This document shows positions 21,075-22,564 of a DNA stretch of 22,564 nt, in pieces. Location of the stretch: positions 1 to 22,564 of the forward strand of contig DATHTK010000001.1 in NCBI GenBank assembly GCA_035463295.1, written 5' to 3'. The stretch comes from DATHTK01 sp035463295 (GTDB lineage: Bacteria > Actinomycetota > Rubrobacteria > Rubrobacterales > Rubrobacteraceae). Position numbers and translations under genes: made by a program. Positions within the stretch are counted from its first letter, which is position 1; the number at the start of each line of letters is the position of its first letter. The notes beneath the pieces were generated by a model, which worked only from the letters and a program-made list of their open reading frames with translations, made no database searches and was not told where the DNA came from.

Positions 21075-22564
21075 CTATTTGTCGTGCCTCTTCTCAGCTC
21101 TCTCTCCCGTATCGGCTTCATGACCGACCTCTACCAAGCCATGGCGGGCGGCGAAGACCAGGGCCTGTAGCCGGGAGTGCACCCCTAGTTTGGCGAGGAT
21201 GCGCGCGACGTGGTTGCGCTCCGTCTTGGCGCTGATGTGGAGCCGTCGTGCGATCTCCTCGGCGTCGAGGCCCTTGGCGAGCAGCGAGAGTACCTCTCTT
21301 TCGCGGTCGGTGAGTTTCGCGATGGCCTGGCGAGCCTCGTACTCCTGCTCCCTGCGGGCGCTCGCGAACAGGAGCAGCTCCACCATCTCTTCCGGCGGCA
21401 GCAACGCCTCGCCGTTCCTCAGACGCCGGACCGCCTCCACGACCTCCTCCATGCCGGCCGACTTGTGCAGCACTCCTGCGGCACCATACTCGACCGCCCG
21501 CGCTATCTCCGTGCGGTCCTGGCTGGCGCTCAAGACGAGCGCCTGTGCTCGCGGGCTGGTGGCGCGAAGCTCCCTGATCAGCTCCCCTCCGTAGCCGTCG
21601 GGCAAACCGAGGTCGGCGATCGCCACGTCCACACCGTGGAGCATCTTTCGTGCCTCGGCGAGGGATTTCGCCTGGCCCACCACTGCGAAGCCCGGCTCGC
21701 GTTCCAGCACGGACGCAAGGCCTTCACGGAAGGAAGCGTGGTCCTCGACGAGCAGGATGCGGGTCTCTGTGACTCTTTCTGGTCCCTTCCTGACGCCCTC
21801 GGTGGCCATCTCAACCCGTACCCGCGTTCCTTCGTCGGGCTTGCTCTTGATCTTCAGGTCTCCCCCGAGGGAGCGGGCTCGGCCTCGCATGCTTCTGGTG
21901 CCCATCCCGCCGGGTGCGCTCGCCGCGTCGAACCCCCTGCCGTCGTCCGAGATCTCCAGCCAGAGCTTGTCGCCGGAACTCCCGGCGGTTACCGAGACGC
22001 GACGAGCGTCCGAGTGACGCCGGGCATTCGTCAGCGCCTCTCGCACGATGAGCAAGAGTTCCTTTTCCAACCCTTCCGAGAGGTCCTTTGGGAACCCATC
22101 CGCCACCTCGAGCTCCACCTCGCAATCCGGGTCCATCCGCCGGTGCAACTCGACCAGCGACCTCAGGGAGCGGATAAAGGACCCTGCGTCCTTCTGCTCT
22201 GGACTCAGGTCGTAAACGGCGCCCCGCAAACCCCGGATAGATCGCTGAAGGGCCGCCAGGGCGTCGCCGAGTTCGACGTCCCGATCTCCGCCGCCCATCG
22301 CTGTCCGGGAGCCTTGCATCTGTTGCATGGCGTACGTGAGGTCTTGCAGCACCTCGTCGTGCAGGTCACGCGCTATCCGGCTGCGCTCGGCCTCCCGGAT
22401 CTCGCGAAGTGCCTCCTCGGCCCCCTTGCGCTCGGTTATGTCGTAACGGATCGCCACGTACTGGTAAGGTTTTCCCCGCTCATCGAGGAACGGCACTATA
22501 GTAGTGTCCACCCAGTAGATCGAGCCGTCCTTGGCCCTGTTCTTGAGCTCCCCCTGCCACACCC
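21075..22564 (-). CDS. fused PAS / histidine kinase / receiver / LuxR-type HTH protein (5' end missing)
   Basis: At least 495 residues; the frame is open at the window end, and the first visible residues (VWQGELKNRAKDGSIYWVDT) are the second half of a PAS/PAC sensor domain. Numbering from there: HisKA_3 box with phospho-acceptor His68 (RIARDLHDEVLQDL); HATPase with N-box Asn179 (REALTNARRHSD), DDGRGFD and GGMGTRSMRGRA; a linker at about 253-266; receiver with Glu-Asp at 273-274 (LVEDHASFREG), Asp317 (IADLGLPDG) and Lys367 (LHKSAG); and a LuxR/NarL HTH at about 415-475 (LTDREREVLSLLAKGLDAEE). All catalytic residues are present in both halves. A kinase and its DNA-binding regulator on one chain is unusual; no stop or start codon separates the halves (the Val before TETR is GTC). 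It probably senses a redox, gas or small-molecule signal through PAS domains. Confidence 0.92.
   Translation of the reverse strand, partial: VWQGELKNRAKDGSIYWVDTTIVPFLDERGKPYQYVAIRYDITERKGAEEALREIREAERSRIARDLHDEVLQDLTYAMQQMQGSRTAMGGGDRDVELGDALAALQRSIRGLRGAVYDLSPEQKDAGSFIRSLRSLVELHRRMDPDCEVELEVADGFPKDLSEGLEKELLLIVREALTNARRHSDARRVSVTAGSSGDKLWLEISDDGRGFDAASAPGGMGTRSMRGRARSLGGDLKIKSKPDEGTRVRVEMATEGVRKGPERVTETRILLVEDHASFREGLASVLEREPGFAVVGQAKSLAEARKMLHGVDVAIADLGLPDGYGGELIRELRATSPRAQALVLSASQDRTEIARAVEYGAAGVLHKSAGMEEVVEAVRRLRNGEALLPPEEMVELLLFASARREQEYEARQAIAKLTDREREVLSLLAKGLDAEEIARRLHISAKTERNHVARILAKLGVHSRLQALVFAARHGLVEVGHEADTGERAEKRHDK

Noticed and set aside
1..22564. tRNA, rRNA, tmRNA, RNase P RNA, CRISPR arrays, insertion sequences, integrase or attachment sites
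   Set aside because: Read through intergenic regions for T-loop motifs, repeat-spacer periodicity, transposase motifs and terminal repeats; none found.

Overview
The window is high-GC, gene-dense DNA with strong AGGAGG-type ribosome binding sites and several TTG or GTG starts. The gene content (many universal stress proteins, UspA/Usp, a NarL-type sensor, Hsp20) suggests a stress-tolerant actinobacterium, plausibly a Rubrobacter-like lineage. That assignment is inference from gene content and style. There is no rRNA gene, tRNA, CRISPR array, transposase or phage gene. The right-hand two thirds reads as a stress, energy and redox neighbourhood.

Layout. (1) 1-2637, plus strand: the 3' end of a RibD/DHFR-like reductase, a VOC/glyoxalase-fold protein, an alpha/beta hydrolase and a D-2-hydroxyacid dehydrogenase. 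(2) 3057-6810: a UspA protein, a hydrogenase maturation protease (plus), a divergent two-subunit [NiFe] hydrogenase (minus) and a tandem-domain UspA protein (minus). (3) 7010-9444, minus: a DapA-fold aldolase/lyase, 6-phosphofructokinase, and a small ORF that looks like a hybrid of a usp start and a TreT-like glycosyltransferase N-terminus. (4) 9587-10625, minus: a small ORF, a DoxX membrane protein and a frameshifted DUF2892 gene. (5) 10801-13605, plus: a tight operon of flavin reductase, M20 peptidase and DUF1611 P-loop protein. (6) 13742-17892, plus: a zinc-ribbon protein, PEP synthase and two UspA genes. (7) 18402-20187, plus: an ABM-fold protein, a receiver-only protein with an altered acidic pocket, its coupled partner, and an orphan ORF. 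(8) 20248-22564, minus: Hsp20, then a single-chain PAS / histidine kinase / receiver / LuxR-HTH protein that runs off the window.

How the parts may work together. Four Usp genes (six Usp domains), Hsp20, phosphofructokinase, PEP synthase, a [NiFe] hydrogenase, a flavin-binding protein and a NarL-family sensor together resemble the hypoxia/dormancy (DosR/DevR) gene sets of mycobacteria and streptomycetes, but with different detail. The least familiar pieces are: the hydrogenase, with NuoB-like tandem cysteines in the small subunit and Asn where His is expected in the large subunit; the antisense overlap between its maturation protease and the codons of its nickel-site and C-terminal peptide; the flavin reductase / M20 / DUF1611 operon; and the fused kinase-regulator.
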